A DNA stretch of 64,000 bases from JBEVJC01 sp040510375. Its GTDB lineage: Bacteria > Bacteroidota > Bacteroidia > Chitinophagales > Chitinophagaceae. Location of the stretch: contig JBEVJC010000013.1 of assembly GCA_040510375.1 (NCBI GenBank), positions 62,001 through 126,000 of the forward strand. The letters are read 5' to 3'. This document shows positions 8,289 through 16,240 of this stretch, one piece after another. The notes below the pieces were generated by a model. That model was not told the origin of the DNA. It searched no databases and saw only the letters and a program-made list of their open reading frames with translations. Each line of letters begins with the position of its first letter. Within the stretch, counting starts at the first letter, position 1. Position numbers and translations under genes: made by a program.

Positions 8289-9697
8289 TTCAGCACACTT
8301 GCTTCTTTAACGATCTCCACATTTTCCTGTTCCTTGATTTTACCCCAACCGCCCATTACGTTGCGGATATTATGGATACCCTGGCGTTTAAGCAGGGAAG
8401 CAGCGATCACACTGCGGTAGCCTCCGGCGCAATGAACATAAACATTGTGATGATCGTCAATATTTACCATGGTAGCCGGATCGGTCATGTCGCTGAGAGG
8501 CAGGCTGACAGCGTCTTTTAAATGGCCTTCGCCAAATTCAACCGGTTTGCGTACATCAAGCACCACCAGGTTATTATCAAATGGAATATCCATCATCAGT
8601 TCATCAGCTTCCACATCTATGATCAGGTCGATCGTTTCACCGCTGGCAGCCCATGCCGGGTAACCGCCCGCCAGGTATCCCTGTACATGATCCAGGCCTA
8701 CACGTGCCAGCCTTACAATACTTTCTTTTTCCTTTCCTTCATCGGCTACCAGTAACATTGGTACATCAAAGGGGAGCAGGCTGCCTGCCCATTCGGCAAA
8801 ACGGCCATCGAGACCAATACTGATTGATCCGGGGATAAATCCCTGTGTAAATTCTGCGGAAGCCCGTGTATCAAGAATGACGGTGGCTTCATCCTTCATA
8901 AGCTCTTTAAATTCTGCTATACTTAATGCCTTCATTCCTTTTTCCATGATTTCATCCAGGCTATCGTAGCCTTCTTTATTTATGCGTGCATTGATGGGGA
9001 AATACTGCGGGGGTGGCGGAATGCCATCCGTTACCACTTTTATAAATTCCTCCCTTGTTTCTGCCCGGAGGGCATAGTTCATTTGTTTTTCTTCCCCGAT
9101 TGTACTGGAGGTATCGGGTCCCAGGTTCTTCCCGCAGGAACTGCCTGGCCCATGTGCAGGATATACAATTACGTCGTCGGCAAGCGGTACGATCCTCGAA
9201 TGGAGGCTATCGTACAACATACCAGCAAGATCAGCTGTGCTGAGTTCATTCCCCTTCTGAGCCAGGTCGGGCCGCCCAACATCCCCTACAAACAGGGTAT
9301 CACCGGTGAAAATGCAGTAGTCTTTCCCGTTTTCATCCTTGAGCAGGTAACAGGTAGACTCCAGGGTGTGCCCGGGGGTATGTAACACCTCGAGAGTGAG
9401 TTTGCCGATGCGGAAAACCTCCCGGTCCCTGGCGATATATGATTTGAAACCCGTGTGGGTGCCCGGTCCATAAACAATGGGTGCATCGGTGGCCTTGGCA
9501 AGGTCCAGATGGCCACTGACAAAATCCGCATGAAAATGGGTTTCGAAAATGTAATTGATCTTAGTCTTCCTTTCGGCTGCAAGGGCCAGGTACACTTCGA
9601 TATCCCGAAGGGGGTCGATTATTGCTGCTTCTCCTTCACTTTCAATGTAATATGCTGCTTCACTGAGACAGCCGGTGTATAGTTGCCTGATATACAT
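8285..9697 (-). CDS. Metallo-beta-lactamase/double rhodanese fusion (persulfide dioxygenase type)
   Basis: 470 residues. The N-terminal domain has the metal ligands HFHAD (His54, His56, Asp58), His63 region SGH, TPGH with His110, GDT with Asp133 and YPAHGPGSSCG, the ETHE1/Blh pattern of persulfide dioxygenases that oxidise glutathione or other persulfides to sulfite. Two rhodanese domains follow (about 262-350 and 365-465). The first has no Cys in its active loop (VADEGKEKE), so it is probably structural. The second carries VHCAGGYRS with the catalytic Cys. Together they suggest sulfide detoxification in the cytoplasm. An ArsR-family gene precedes it on the same strand. Confidence 0.9.
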   Translation of the reverse strand: MYIRQLYTGCLSEAAYYIESEGEAAIIDPLRDIEVYLALAAERKTKINYIFETHFHADFVSGHLDLAKATDAPIVYGPGTHTGFKSYIARDREVFRIGKLTLEVLHTPGHTLESTCYLLKDENGKDYCIFTGDTLFVGDVGRPDLAQKGNELSTADLAGMLYDSLHSRIVPLADDVIVYPAHGPGSSCGKNLGPDTSSTIGEEKQMNYALRAETREEFIKVVTDGIPPPPQYFPINARINKEGYDSLDEIMEKGMKALSIAEFKELMKDEATVILDTRASAEFTQGFIPGSISIGLDGRFAEWAGSLLPFDVPMLLVADEGKEKESIVRLARVGLDHVQGYLAGGYPAWAASGETIDLIIDVEADELMMDIPFDNNLVVLDVRKPVEFGEGHLKDAVSLPLSDMTDPATMVNIDDHHNVYVHCAGGYRSVIAASLLKRQGIHNIRNVMGGWGKIKEQENVEIVKEASVLN

Positions 9698-9835
9698 ATG
9701 TCGATTTGGAGCGAAATTACTCCTTTTAAATTATCTGGTTCCAGGGAAGGGCAGTTGATTTAGCTACCATTTTCCTGGTATACTTCAGAAATGTCTAATA
9801 TATTCCACACTATGTATAAACGCGGGGATGAAGGA

Positions 9836-10174
9836 TTAGTTCAACAGGGAATCCACGAAACGGTTAAGGTCCTCGATCCTGGGGGAGTTGACAGTATAAT
9901 AGATGAATTTTCCATCCCGTTCTGTATTGACAAAGCCGGCCTTCCGGAGTATGGCCAGGTGCTGGGAAGCGACAGATTGTTCGAGACGTAATTTGATATA
10001 AATTTCGGTTACGGTGATCTTCTTTTGCTCGTCGATCAGTTTAAGAATCTGTTGACGGAGTTTATGGTTGATGGCACGAAGAACCAATGAAGCCTTCTTA
10101 ACATTCAGCAGATCTACTTTAATGGATTCTCCTGACTCTGCCGGTGTATTAAATGCAAGGGTATAGTTGTTCAT
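9836..10174 (-). CDS. ArsR-family transcriptional regulator without cysteines
   Basis: 112 residues of winged helix-turn-helix type. The recognition helix region EQSVASQHLAILRKAGFV and the wing ERDGKFIYYTVN match ArsR/SmtB proteins. The protein contains no Cys, so it cannot use the Cys pair by which BigR/SqrR-type regulators sense persulfide, nor a thiolate metal site. It lies 138 bases upstream of the persulfide dioxygenase fusion on the same strand, making that gene the likely target. A palindrome 21 bases before its start may be its own operator. The 9698-9835 gap holds a -7-like TAATTTCG (9712-9719, minus) for the next gene. Confidence 0.85.
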   Translation of the reverse strand: MNNYTLAFNTPAESGESIKVDLLNVKKASLVLRAINHKLRQQILKLIDEQKKITVTEIYIKLRLEQSVASQHLAILRKAGFVNTERDGKFIYYTVNSPRIEDLNRFVDSLLN

Positions 10175-10195
10175 GGTGTCAGCTTGTAGTTATAA

Positions 10196-10208
10196 ATTCT
10201 TTAAGAAT
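10196..10208. promoter_or_regulatory. Palindrome before the ArsR gene, possible operator
   Basis: ATTCTT and AAGAAT arms around one central base, perfect over 13 bases, 21 bases upstream of the regulator start. AT-rich short palindromes at this place are typical of ArsR autoregulation. No copy was seen before the dioxygenase gene. Confidence 0.35.
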
Positions 10209-10251
10209 AATCTGTTTTTAAATAAGTGAACTGAATAATCATACAGTAGGT

Positions 10252-10920
10252 TTAGTGTCTGGCCTGGTAAAATTCCTTTACATATAATGGTTCGGTGTAC
10301 GCTATATCGTTAAAGTCATTTTTCCTGAATCGCCTGAAAGCAGGTGCTGTCATGGCTTTCGCAGTTGGCATTCCATCAATGAATAATACATTATCGTGCC
10401 TGATTACCTTTTTCAGCTTCTGGACTGCGTTTCCGGTAAAAATAACACTGCCCTTGCCTAAAAGTTCCGGGAAGCTGTTTTCATCGATAATCAGTGCATG
10501 AGGTTTCTCTACCTCCTTCAGCGTTTTATCGAAAACTGCTGTGAACACTTCCATCCTCCTGGCATCTATCACAGGAACAATAAAGTCTGCAGATCGTTCT
10601 GATGTTATCACATTACCTGCCATCAGTTCCAGGGTATTGATTCCAATAAGCGGCAGACCTAAAGAAAAACAAATCCCCTTGGCAGCTGCCATTCCCACCC
10701 TTAGTCCGGTATAGGAACCAGGTCCAGTTGTCACTGCAACTGCATTGGTATCACTTATTTTTTTTCCGGCATACTCAAAGATCCTGTTGATAGCGGGATG
10801 TAACCAGGAAGAGTGTTCCTTTTGAATCTCATTCAGCTCAAACCCAATTACCGCCTCATTTTCAGCCAGGCAAACGGATGCAGTTTCCACCGCCGTATCT
10901 ATATGTAAAATAATTGCCAT
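10252..10920 (-). CDS. tsaB: tRNA threonylcarbamoyladenosine protein TsaB
   Basis: TsaB (YeaZ) is the inactive-ATPase partner of TsaD in making t6A37 on tRNAs that read ANN codons. The N terminus MAIILHIDTAVETASVCL, the HSSWLHPAI segment and the TTGPGSYTGLRVGMAAAKG loop at about 64-82 are the family hallmarks. 222 residues is usual. Its ATG overlaps by one base with the TAA of the preceding dehydrogenase-like gene (TAATG), which indicates translational coupling. Confidence 0.95.
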   Translation of the reverse strand: MAIILHIDTAVETASVCLAENEAVIGFELNEIQKEHSSWLHPAINRIFEYAGKKISDTNAVAVTTGPGSYTGLRVGMAAAKGICFSLGLPLIGINTLELMAGNVITSERSADFIVPVIDARRMEVFTAVFDKTLKEVEKPHALIIDENSFPELLGKGSVIFTGNAVQKLKKVIRHDNVLFIDGMPTAKAMTAPAFRRFRKNDFNDIAYTEPLYVKEFYQARH

Positions 10921-11543
10921 TATTGTGCCAAAGCTTTTTCTTTCAATAACATGGAAACCTGGTAGTCAGGATTTTCCTTTTGCATTCGTTCCAACTGGCG
11001 CAATACGTTTACAAGCCCTATAAAGTCTGCCCATTCAAAGGGACCATGGGGGTAATTAGTACCCAGTTTCATTGCCGTATCAATTCCTTCCCTGCTGGCT
11101 GTACCTTCTTCCAGTGCCAGATATCCTTCGTTGATAATACAACTGATGATCCTTGCACTGATGAATCCATTATTTGACGGGATCCATTCAATCTGCCTGT
11201 TCAGGAGTGCCGCGTTGTTATCTGCCTGTTCACGTAACACGCTATCGTGGCAGGTAGCCTCCAGCAGGGCACGTCCTGTAAAACCCGGCCAGCCGTTGAT
11301 TGCAATGAAGTCCTCGGGTACAGGGTCCATGCTATGCACCATTATCAGTCCTGCGCCTGTATTACGCAACCAGCTGATGCGGTCTGTTCCGTTGTCAAAT
11401 AGCAGGTCAATAACCATATTGGCCATCAGACTGCCGGGGTCCGCAGGCAATTGATCATACCATTGGAGATTGCAGTCCGATTGGACCGGAAGGCTTAAAA
11501 ATTCGATTTTCCGGGCATTGTCTGCAAGCAGCACAAGGTTCAT
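10920..11543 (-). CDS. Shortened 3-hydroxyacyl-CoA dehydrogenase-like protein
   Basis: About 207 residues from the ATG at 11543 (an upstream in-frame ATG at 11570 would add nine residues). The C-terminal half is a recognisable 3-hydroxyacyl-CoA dehydrogenase helical domain: GFISARIISCIINEGYLALEEG, then TAMKLGTNYPHGPFEWAD. The N-terminal part is far too short for a full NAD-binding Rossmann domain and shows no GxGxxG loop. It may be non-catalytic or have a different cofactor use. It is followed directly by tsaB with a one-base overlap. It runs divergently from ridA; the two starts are 63 bases apart. Confidence 0.7.
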   Translation of the reverse strand: MNLVLLADNARKIEFLSLPVQSDCNLQWYDQLPADPGSLMANMVIDLLFDNGTDRISWLRNTGAGLIMVHSMDPVPEDFIAINGWPGFTGRALLEATCHDSVLREQADNNAALLNRQIEWIPSNNGFISARIISCIINEGYLALEEGTASREGIDTAMKLGTNYPHGPFEWADFIGLVNVLRQLERMQKENPDYQVSMLLKEKALAQ

Positions 11544-11552
11544 AACCGCTTT

Positions 11553-11583
11553 TTTGCAAAGAAAGTGCATAAAGCTATATTCG
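11553..11583 (+). promoter_or_regulatory. Promoter of ridA
   Basis: TTTG at 11553-11556, then exactly 19 bases, then TATATTCG at 11576-11583 (one mismatch from TAnnTTTG). The ridA ATG is 23 bases further. Confidence 0.6.
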
Positions 11584-11606
11584 TTGTATCAATTTTAAAA
11601 CATTCA

Positions 11607-11987
11607 ATGAATAAAACGATCATTCAAACCAAGGGTGCGCCTCAGCCCATCGGACCTTACAGCCAGGCTGTAATGAACGACAATACACTCTATATTTCAG
11701 GTCAGATCTGTCTCGATCCAGATACAAATGAATTGAAGAATACCGATATCCAGGAAGAAACTCACCGTTGCATGCAGAACCTTAAAGCGGTATTGCTGGC
11801 GGCGGGGATGGATTTTAAAAATGTAGCGAAGGCTACCATCTTCCTGACCGACATGGGTAGCTTTTCAGAAGTGAACGAAGTATATGGCCGTTATTTCGAC
11901 GGCGATTTCCCTGCACGCGAAACGGTACAGGTATCTGCCTTACCCAGGCTGGTCAATGTGGAGATCAGCATGATCGCGGTAAAATAA
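11607..11987 (+). CDS. ridA: RidA family enamine/imine deaminase
   Basis: 126 residues. RidA hydrolyses reactive 2-aminoacrylate-type enamines and imines released by PLP enzymes, working as a cytoplasmic trimer. PQPIGPYSQAV at 12-22, LYISGQI and the active-site Arg in FPARETVQVSALP near 99-111 are all present. The ATG at 11607 is chosen over an in-frame GTG at 11565 because it fits the family N terminus (MNKTIIQTKGAP) and follows the promoter. A strong terminator follows 10 bases after the stop. Confidence 0.95.
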   Translation: MNKTIIQTKGAPQPIGPYSQAVMNDNTLYISGQICLDPDTNELKNTDIQEETHRCMQNLKAVLLAAGMDFKNVAKATIFLTDMGSFSEVNEVYGRYFDGDFPARETVQVSALPRLVNVEISMIAVK

Positions 11988-11996
11988 TGAGTAAAT

Positions 11997-12037
11997 AAAA
12001 ATGCCGTCCCTTCATCATGAGGGGACGGCATTTTTAT
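11997..12037. terminator. Bidirectional terminator between ridA and the metalloprotease
   Basis: 14-bp stem with arms 11997-12010 and 12022-12035, flanked by A residues on the left and T residues on the right, so it can serve both convergent genes. Confidence 0.85.
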
Positions 12038-12049
12038 TATTAGTATCCT

Positions 12050-15034
12050 CTAATGTGCGACCATCAATTTAAGGCTTTCGAGTTTGCCATTTAGACGTAC
12101 CGCAAGATGATAAATACCGGCCGCCAGCGTTGAGGTTTCGATAGTGCGGAGGGTCTGGCCTGCAGGGAATGTACCATGACTTACCGGTTGGCTTACCAGT
12201 TTTCCACTGAGGTCATACAAAGTAACAGACAGGGTATATGGCTCGTTTGAGATGATTTCCAATCTTGAATCTCCCACTGCGGGGTTGGGGAATAACCGGA
12301 GAAACACCCCGCTGTTCAGCACCGTTGTATTAATACTCTGGAGTGCGGAAGGGAGGAAAATTGCAGTGCTGGTGCAAAGGGAGGTCACGGTAAATTCATA
12401 ATTACTTCCTGGCTCCAGTCCGTTCACTTCATACGAGTCACCGGTCACCAGTATTTTAGTCCAGGTTGACTCACCAACCTTCCGGTACTGGAGGGTATCA
12501 GTGGTTACGCCCTCGGGATTGGTCCAGGTAACAAGCACACGCGAAGGACTGAGGTTGATGGTATCTATATCGGTAACCTGGCCACAGCCGATTACCGTGA
12601 TAGTGGCCGTTGCTATGTCCTCACAGCCATTACTATCATACCCACGGATTGAATAAATGGTGGTGGCAGGCGGGCGAACGGTTACACTGTTGGAGGTATA
12701 GGTTACCAGGTATGGCTGCGCAGCAAGATCATAAAACGGAGCACCCGAAACGGTGAGGGTTACGGTATTGAATTTTTCAATCGTGACATTTACCGGTGTT
12801 ACTGTTACATCCGGCGTGGCGAATACCGTTACCGTTATTGCCTGTGAGGTCACTGTGCAGGACCCGTCCGTAACAATCACCCGGTAAGTTCCTGCAGTGT
12901 TTGCCGTATAGGTAGCTGTGTTTGCACCTGGGATGGGGGTGCCGTTTCTTGTCCATGTGTAGGTATAAGAGGCGTCTTCAGTCGTGCTCAGCACTACATT
13001 TTTTCCCATGCAGAAACTGGTGGCGCCTGCCGCAGCTAGACTTACAAGTGGTAACGGATTCACCGTTACTATGGTGGCGGTTGAATTTGCCTGGCAAGTG
13101 CTTCCCGCTGACACACGTACCGTATAATTTCCGCTGGTTGTAGCAATATAGGTGTCGTTTGTTTCACCCGCCAGCACTGTTCCGTTCCGCGACCATTGAT
13201 AAGTGTAGGAACTTCCAATGCCTGCATCCAGTATCACGGAGTCGTTGGCGCAAAAAGTAGTGGGTCCCGATGGGGTAATACTGGCAGTGGGAGTAGCTAC
13301 CTGGGACACAACAATTGATTTGGTGCCGTTGCAGGTACCGGAAGTAATGGCGATGCTATAGTTACCGGCCTGTGTTGCAGTATAGGTACTTGAACTGGCT
13401 CCGGGAATGGTTGTTCCGTTCCTTGACCACACATAAGTATAACCGGGATTACTGGTAGCTGATAAAACCACATTTCCGCCCGCGCAGAAACCGGCGGTGT
13501 TGCCTGGACTCACTTCAAATGTAAGGCTGGTTCCGGCATTGCCAATCACCACATCTTCCATTACCTGGCAACCTGCAGCATCTTTTACTGTTACAAAGTA
13601 GGTACCGGGAGCCACGTTCAGCAGCGAAGCGCCGGTCTGGCCATTACTCCAGGTATAGGTAAGTGCGCCGCTGTTGGCTGTTGTGACAACGGTAGCAGAA
13701 CCATTATTCTGGTTACAGGAAGCATCGAATTTGTCGACGGTAATGGTCATCCTGCAGGCACCCAGACAGGTAGCTGCACCGATAACCTGCCGAACCCTGT
13801 TACCAGGTTGGACACCGAAACCATTATTGAAGTTTACACCATAACTGGTCAGGTGACAATAACTCATGATAGTACCCCCATTTACCGGAGGTGGTCCTGG
13901 AACACAGGCTGCCGAACCATCTGTAACCGGTTCTGTTTCGAAGCAGTTATCCAGTGCGCCTCCGGTCCATCCGCACCACTGTGTATGGTGTGATCCAAAA
14001 TTATGACCCAGCTCATGCGAGACCACAAATACGGTCCATGAATAGGTAGGGTATGCGAGATAAATATTATCAATGGCACTGACCGCAGTGCGGTATTGTC
14101 GCGTGATACTTGAGCTACAGGGATTACCCAGCAGATACGCGATACCGCCGCCCAGTGCGCGCCCTGAAAGATAGTGGGCATAATCGCCGATATAATCGGA
14201 GCCCAGCATCCGGTTGGAAAATGACTTGAGTACCGTATCGGCTGTGTTTAGTCCACCCGCAGCCTCGGGGTCCTGCGTGGTCCATACAGTAATCTGCGAT
14301 ACCTGTACTTTAATATCTTCCCTTTCGTAAATCGCTACTGTATTGTTGAAAAAGCCAAGGACAAAATTCACTACATTATTGACATTACTTCCCCTGTTGG
14401 TATACACGCGATAATCACACTCAAAATAAATATCAATCGGTTCACCAGTCTGGTTTTCTTTTGATGAGGAAGCGTCCGGAATGCTGCCGATCATTTCATC
14501 GCTGGTAAAACAACTGGATGGATTTTTTATTTTAAGAGCGGATTCACGGTAGAGAGTATACTCATCAGTGGCAAAACCTTTTTCGGATATAGCGCCCAGT
14601 ACTATATTTCCGCGATCGTCGGAGATGATGCCCATTACCTGGCCACCCACAATGCTCACTGTTGCCGTGGACGTTTCATTTCCATGTACTTTGCCACGAT
14701 AAAACAATGCGTCATTGTACGCTACTATTTTTTCTGTGCCGTTTGATTGTTTTTCTGTCACACGGAAATTGGGAGATGTGATGACCGTTTTTACAAGGTC
14801 CAATTTAAGGTTGGAGTTCTCAAAAGGAAATTCAAGGGTAAGGGTGGCAGGTGCTTCTTTTTGTATAACAGAAAACCTGTTTTTATTCAGGGTAAGTGGC
14901 TGGCTGGAGCTGGCGATTTCCGCAAAACTCCTGGAAAAGGAAGTTTTTGGCTGGAATAAATCAGTTACTGTCTGGGCAAAAATAATTTGTCCCATTCCCA
15001 GGGTCAGGACCAGGATCGCAGCTAATTTTCTCAT
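12050..15034 (-). CDS. Secreted M12B-type metalloprotease with SprB/Ig-like repeats and T9SS tail
   Basis: About 994 residues from the ATG at 15034; the upstream in-frame start at 15100 would bury the signal peptide MRKLAAILVLTLGMGQIIFA. A propeptide-like region precedes a reprolysin domain with HELGHNFGSHH (His340, Glu341, His344, His350) and a Met turn TIMSYCH. Then come a SprB-like repeat (TYTWSNGQTG, DAAGCQ), three Ig-like units each with the pattern TYxWxRNGT and SxTYxAxxxGxY, a fibronectin III-like unit, and a C-terminal type IX sorting domain starting LRLFPNPAVGDS. It should be exported through the T9SS and act on extracellular protein. Its own promoter lies at 15051-15081. Confidence 0.92.
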   Translation of the reverse strand: MRKLAAILVLTLGMGQIIFAQTVTDLFQPKTSFSRSFAEIASSSQPLTLNKNRFSVIQKEAPATLTLEFPFENSNLKLDLVKTVITSPNFRVTEKQSNGTEKIVAYNDALFYRGKVHGNETSTATVSIVGGQVMGIISDDRGNIVLGAISEKGFATDEYTLYRESALKIKNPSSCFTSDEMIGSIPDASSSKENQTGEPIDIYFECDYRVYTNRGSNVNNVVNFVLGFFNNTVAIYEREDIKVQVSQITVWTTQDPEAAGGLNTADTVLKSFSNRMLGSDYIGDYAHYLSGRALGGGIAYLLGNPCSSSITRQYRTAVSAIDNIYLAYPTYSWTVFVVSHELGHNFGSHHTQWCGWTGGALDNCFETEPVTDGSAACVPGPPPVNGGTIMSYCHLTSYGVNFNNGFGVQPGNRVRQVIGAATCLGACRMTITVDKFDASCNQNNGSATVVTTANSGALTYTWSNGQTGASLLNVAPGTYFVTVKDAAGCQVMEDVVIGNAGTSLTFEVSPGNTAGFCAGGNVVLSATSNPGYTYVWSRNGTTIPGASSSTYTATQAGNYSIAITSGTCNGTKSIVVSQVATPTASITPSGPTTFCANDSVILDAGIGSSYTYQWSRNGTVLAGETNDTYIATTSGNYTVRVSAGSTCQANSTATIVTVNPLPLVSLAAAGATSFCMGKNVVLSTTEDASYTYTWTRNGTPIPGANTATYTANTAGTYRVIVTDGSCTVTSQAITVTVFATPDVTVTPVNVTIEKFNTVTLTVSGAPFYDLAAQPYLVTYTSNSVTVRPPATTIYSIRGYDSNGCEDIATATITVIGCGQVTDIDTINLSPSRVLVTWTNPEGVTTDTLQYRKVGESTWTKILVTGDSYEVNGLEPGSNYEFTVTSLCTSTAIFLPSALQSINTTVLNSGVFLRLFPNPAVGDSRLEIISNEPYTLSVTLYDLSGKLVSQPVSHGTFPAGQTLRTIETSTLAAGIYHLAVRLNGKLESLKLMVAH

Positions 15035-15050
15035 GTTTAATAATGTTAAC

Positions 15051-15081
15051 CAAATGTAAACGATTCCCCCAATGGCGCAAA
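15051..15081 (-). promoter_or_regulatory. Perfect promoter for the metalloprotease
   Basis: On the minus strand TTTG (15078-15081), exactly 19 bases, then TACATTTG (15051-15058), ending 16 bases before the ATG at 15034. Both boxes match the Bacteroidota consensus exactly. Confidence 0.8.
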
Positions 15082-15145
15082 GTGTAATAATGGCGGGCAT
15101 TTGCGACGATTAGCCATTGATTCAATACATTTACGGTTCCTTTTT

Positions 15146-16240
15146 ATGAGAAGATTCTTTCGCGCTATATTTCTTCGTCCGGTACTTTGGGCTACTTATA
15201 AGTTTTCTTCAAGGCCTCAGAAGGAGCGGATCTTTGAGGCACTTGAACGGCTTTCAACCCATATACGGGAAGAGCCGGGGAAGAAAGGCCTGTTACTGTC
15301 AATGGATAACACATCTCCCGGATTCATCATATTCTCTGACCAGCATAAGGGTGCCCGGAACGGGGCCGACGATTTTACACTGTCGGAGGGTAATTACCTG
15401 GCAGCGTTGGAATATTATAATTCGGCCGGTTACTCGTTTATAGCACTGGGTGATAGTGAGGAATTATGGGAAAATACGCTGGGCCAGGTCAAAAAATATA
15501 ATGTGCAGACTTTTGAAGCGGAGAAAAAATTCCTTCAGCGAAAGGCATTTTACAAGATTTTAGGTAATCACGACCTGTACTGGACAAATGACCCGCTGGC
15601 TTCCTGGGAGCTGAAAAAGATCTATGGCGAAGAAGTAAAAGTGTACGAAGGTCTGGTAATTGAGTACTTCGTTAACCAGCAGAACCTGACTGTGTTTTGT
15701 ACGCATGGCCACCAGGGGGATGCACAAAGTGATGGTAACTGGTTCAGTAAATTTTTTGTGGCCCGTATCTGGGCGCCCTTCCAGGCATACCTGAGGATCA
15801 ATCCCAATACTGCTGCCTATGATACGGGCAAGAAAATCCTGCACAATGAAATCATGTACGAGTGGTCGTCCACCCAACAGGATACAATTCTGATTACAGG
15901 CCATACCCATCAACCTGTATTTGCATCACTGACCCATATAGAACGGTTATATAAGGATCTCCAGAAGGCACAGATCGATAAGCGACCCGATGATGTGATG
16001 GCGCTGGAGACCGAGATCCGGAAACGGGAAAAAGAATTCACTGCAGTGTCGGTCGATTACCAGATCATGCAGCCTTCCTATTTCAACAGTGGTTGTTGTT
16101 GTTTTGTGGATGGCGATATCACCGGGATAGAAATAGCCGATGGTTACATACGCCTTATCAAATGGGAAGTAATCGATGAAAAGCCCACCCGTGGCGTGTT
16201 GGAGGAGATGAAACTTTCTGATCTGCAGCCGTTACTCTAG
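15146..16240 (+). CDS. Calcineurin-like metallophosphoesterase
   Basis: 364 residues from the ATG at 15146; an upstream TTG is less likely as a TACATTTA -7-like box (15126-15133) lies inside that extension. The five metallophosphoesterase blocks are clear: FSDQHKG, GDSEELWEN, GNHDLYW, THGHQGD and TGHTHQP, giving a two-metal site. The layout recalls LpxH-type UDP-2,3-diacylglucosamine hydrolases but the protein is longer, with a helical insert (about 270-305), so the substrate is open. The stop codon shares the palindrome CTAG (16237-16240) with the opposing ATPase gene. Confidence 0.85.
   Translation: MRRFFRAIFLRPVLWATYKFSSRPQKERIFEALERLSTHIREEPGKKGLLLSMDNTSPGFIIFSDQHKGARNGADDFTLSEGNYLAALEYYNSAGYSFIALGDSEELWENTLGQVKKYNVQTFEAEKKFLQRKAFYKILGNHDLYWTNDPLASWELKKIYGEEVKVYEGLVIEYFVNQQNLTVFCTHGHQGDAQSDGNWFSKFFVARIWAPFQAYLRINPNTAAYDTGKKILHNEIMYEWSSTQQDTILITGHTHQPVFASLTHIERLYKDLQKAQIDKRPDDVMALETEIRKREKEFTAVSVDYQIMQPSYFNSGCCCFVDGDITGIEIADGYIRLIKWEVIDEKPTRGVLEEMKLSDLQPLL

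Noticed and set aside
9791..9991. Plus-strand frame of 66 codons over the ArsR gene
   Set aside because: It is antisense to a well-matched ArsR protein and has no family features.
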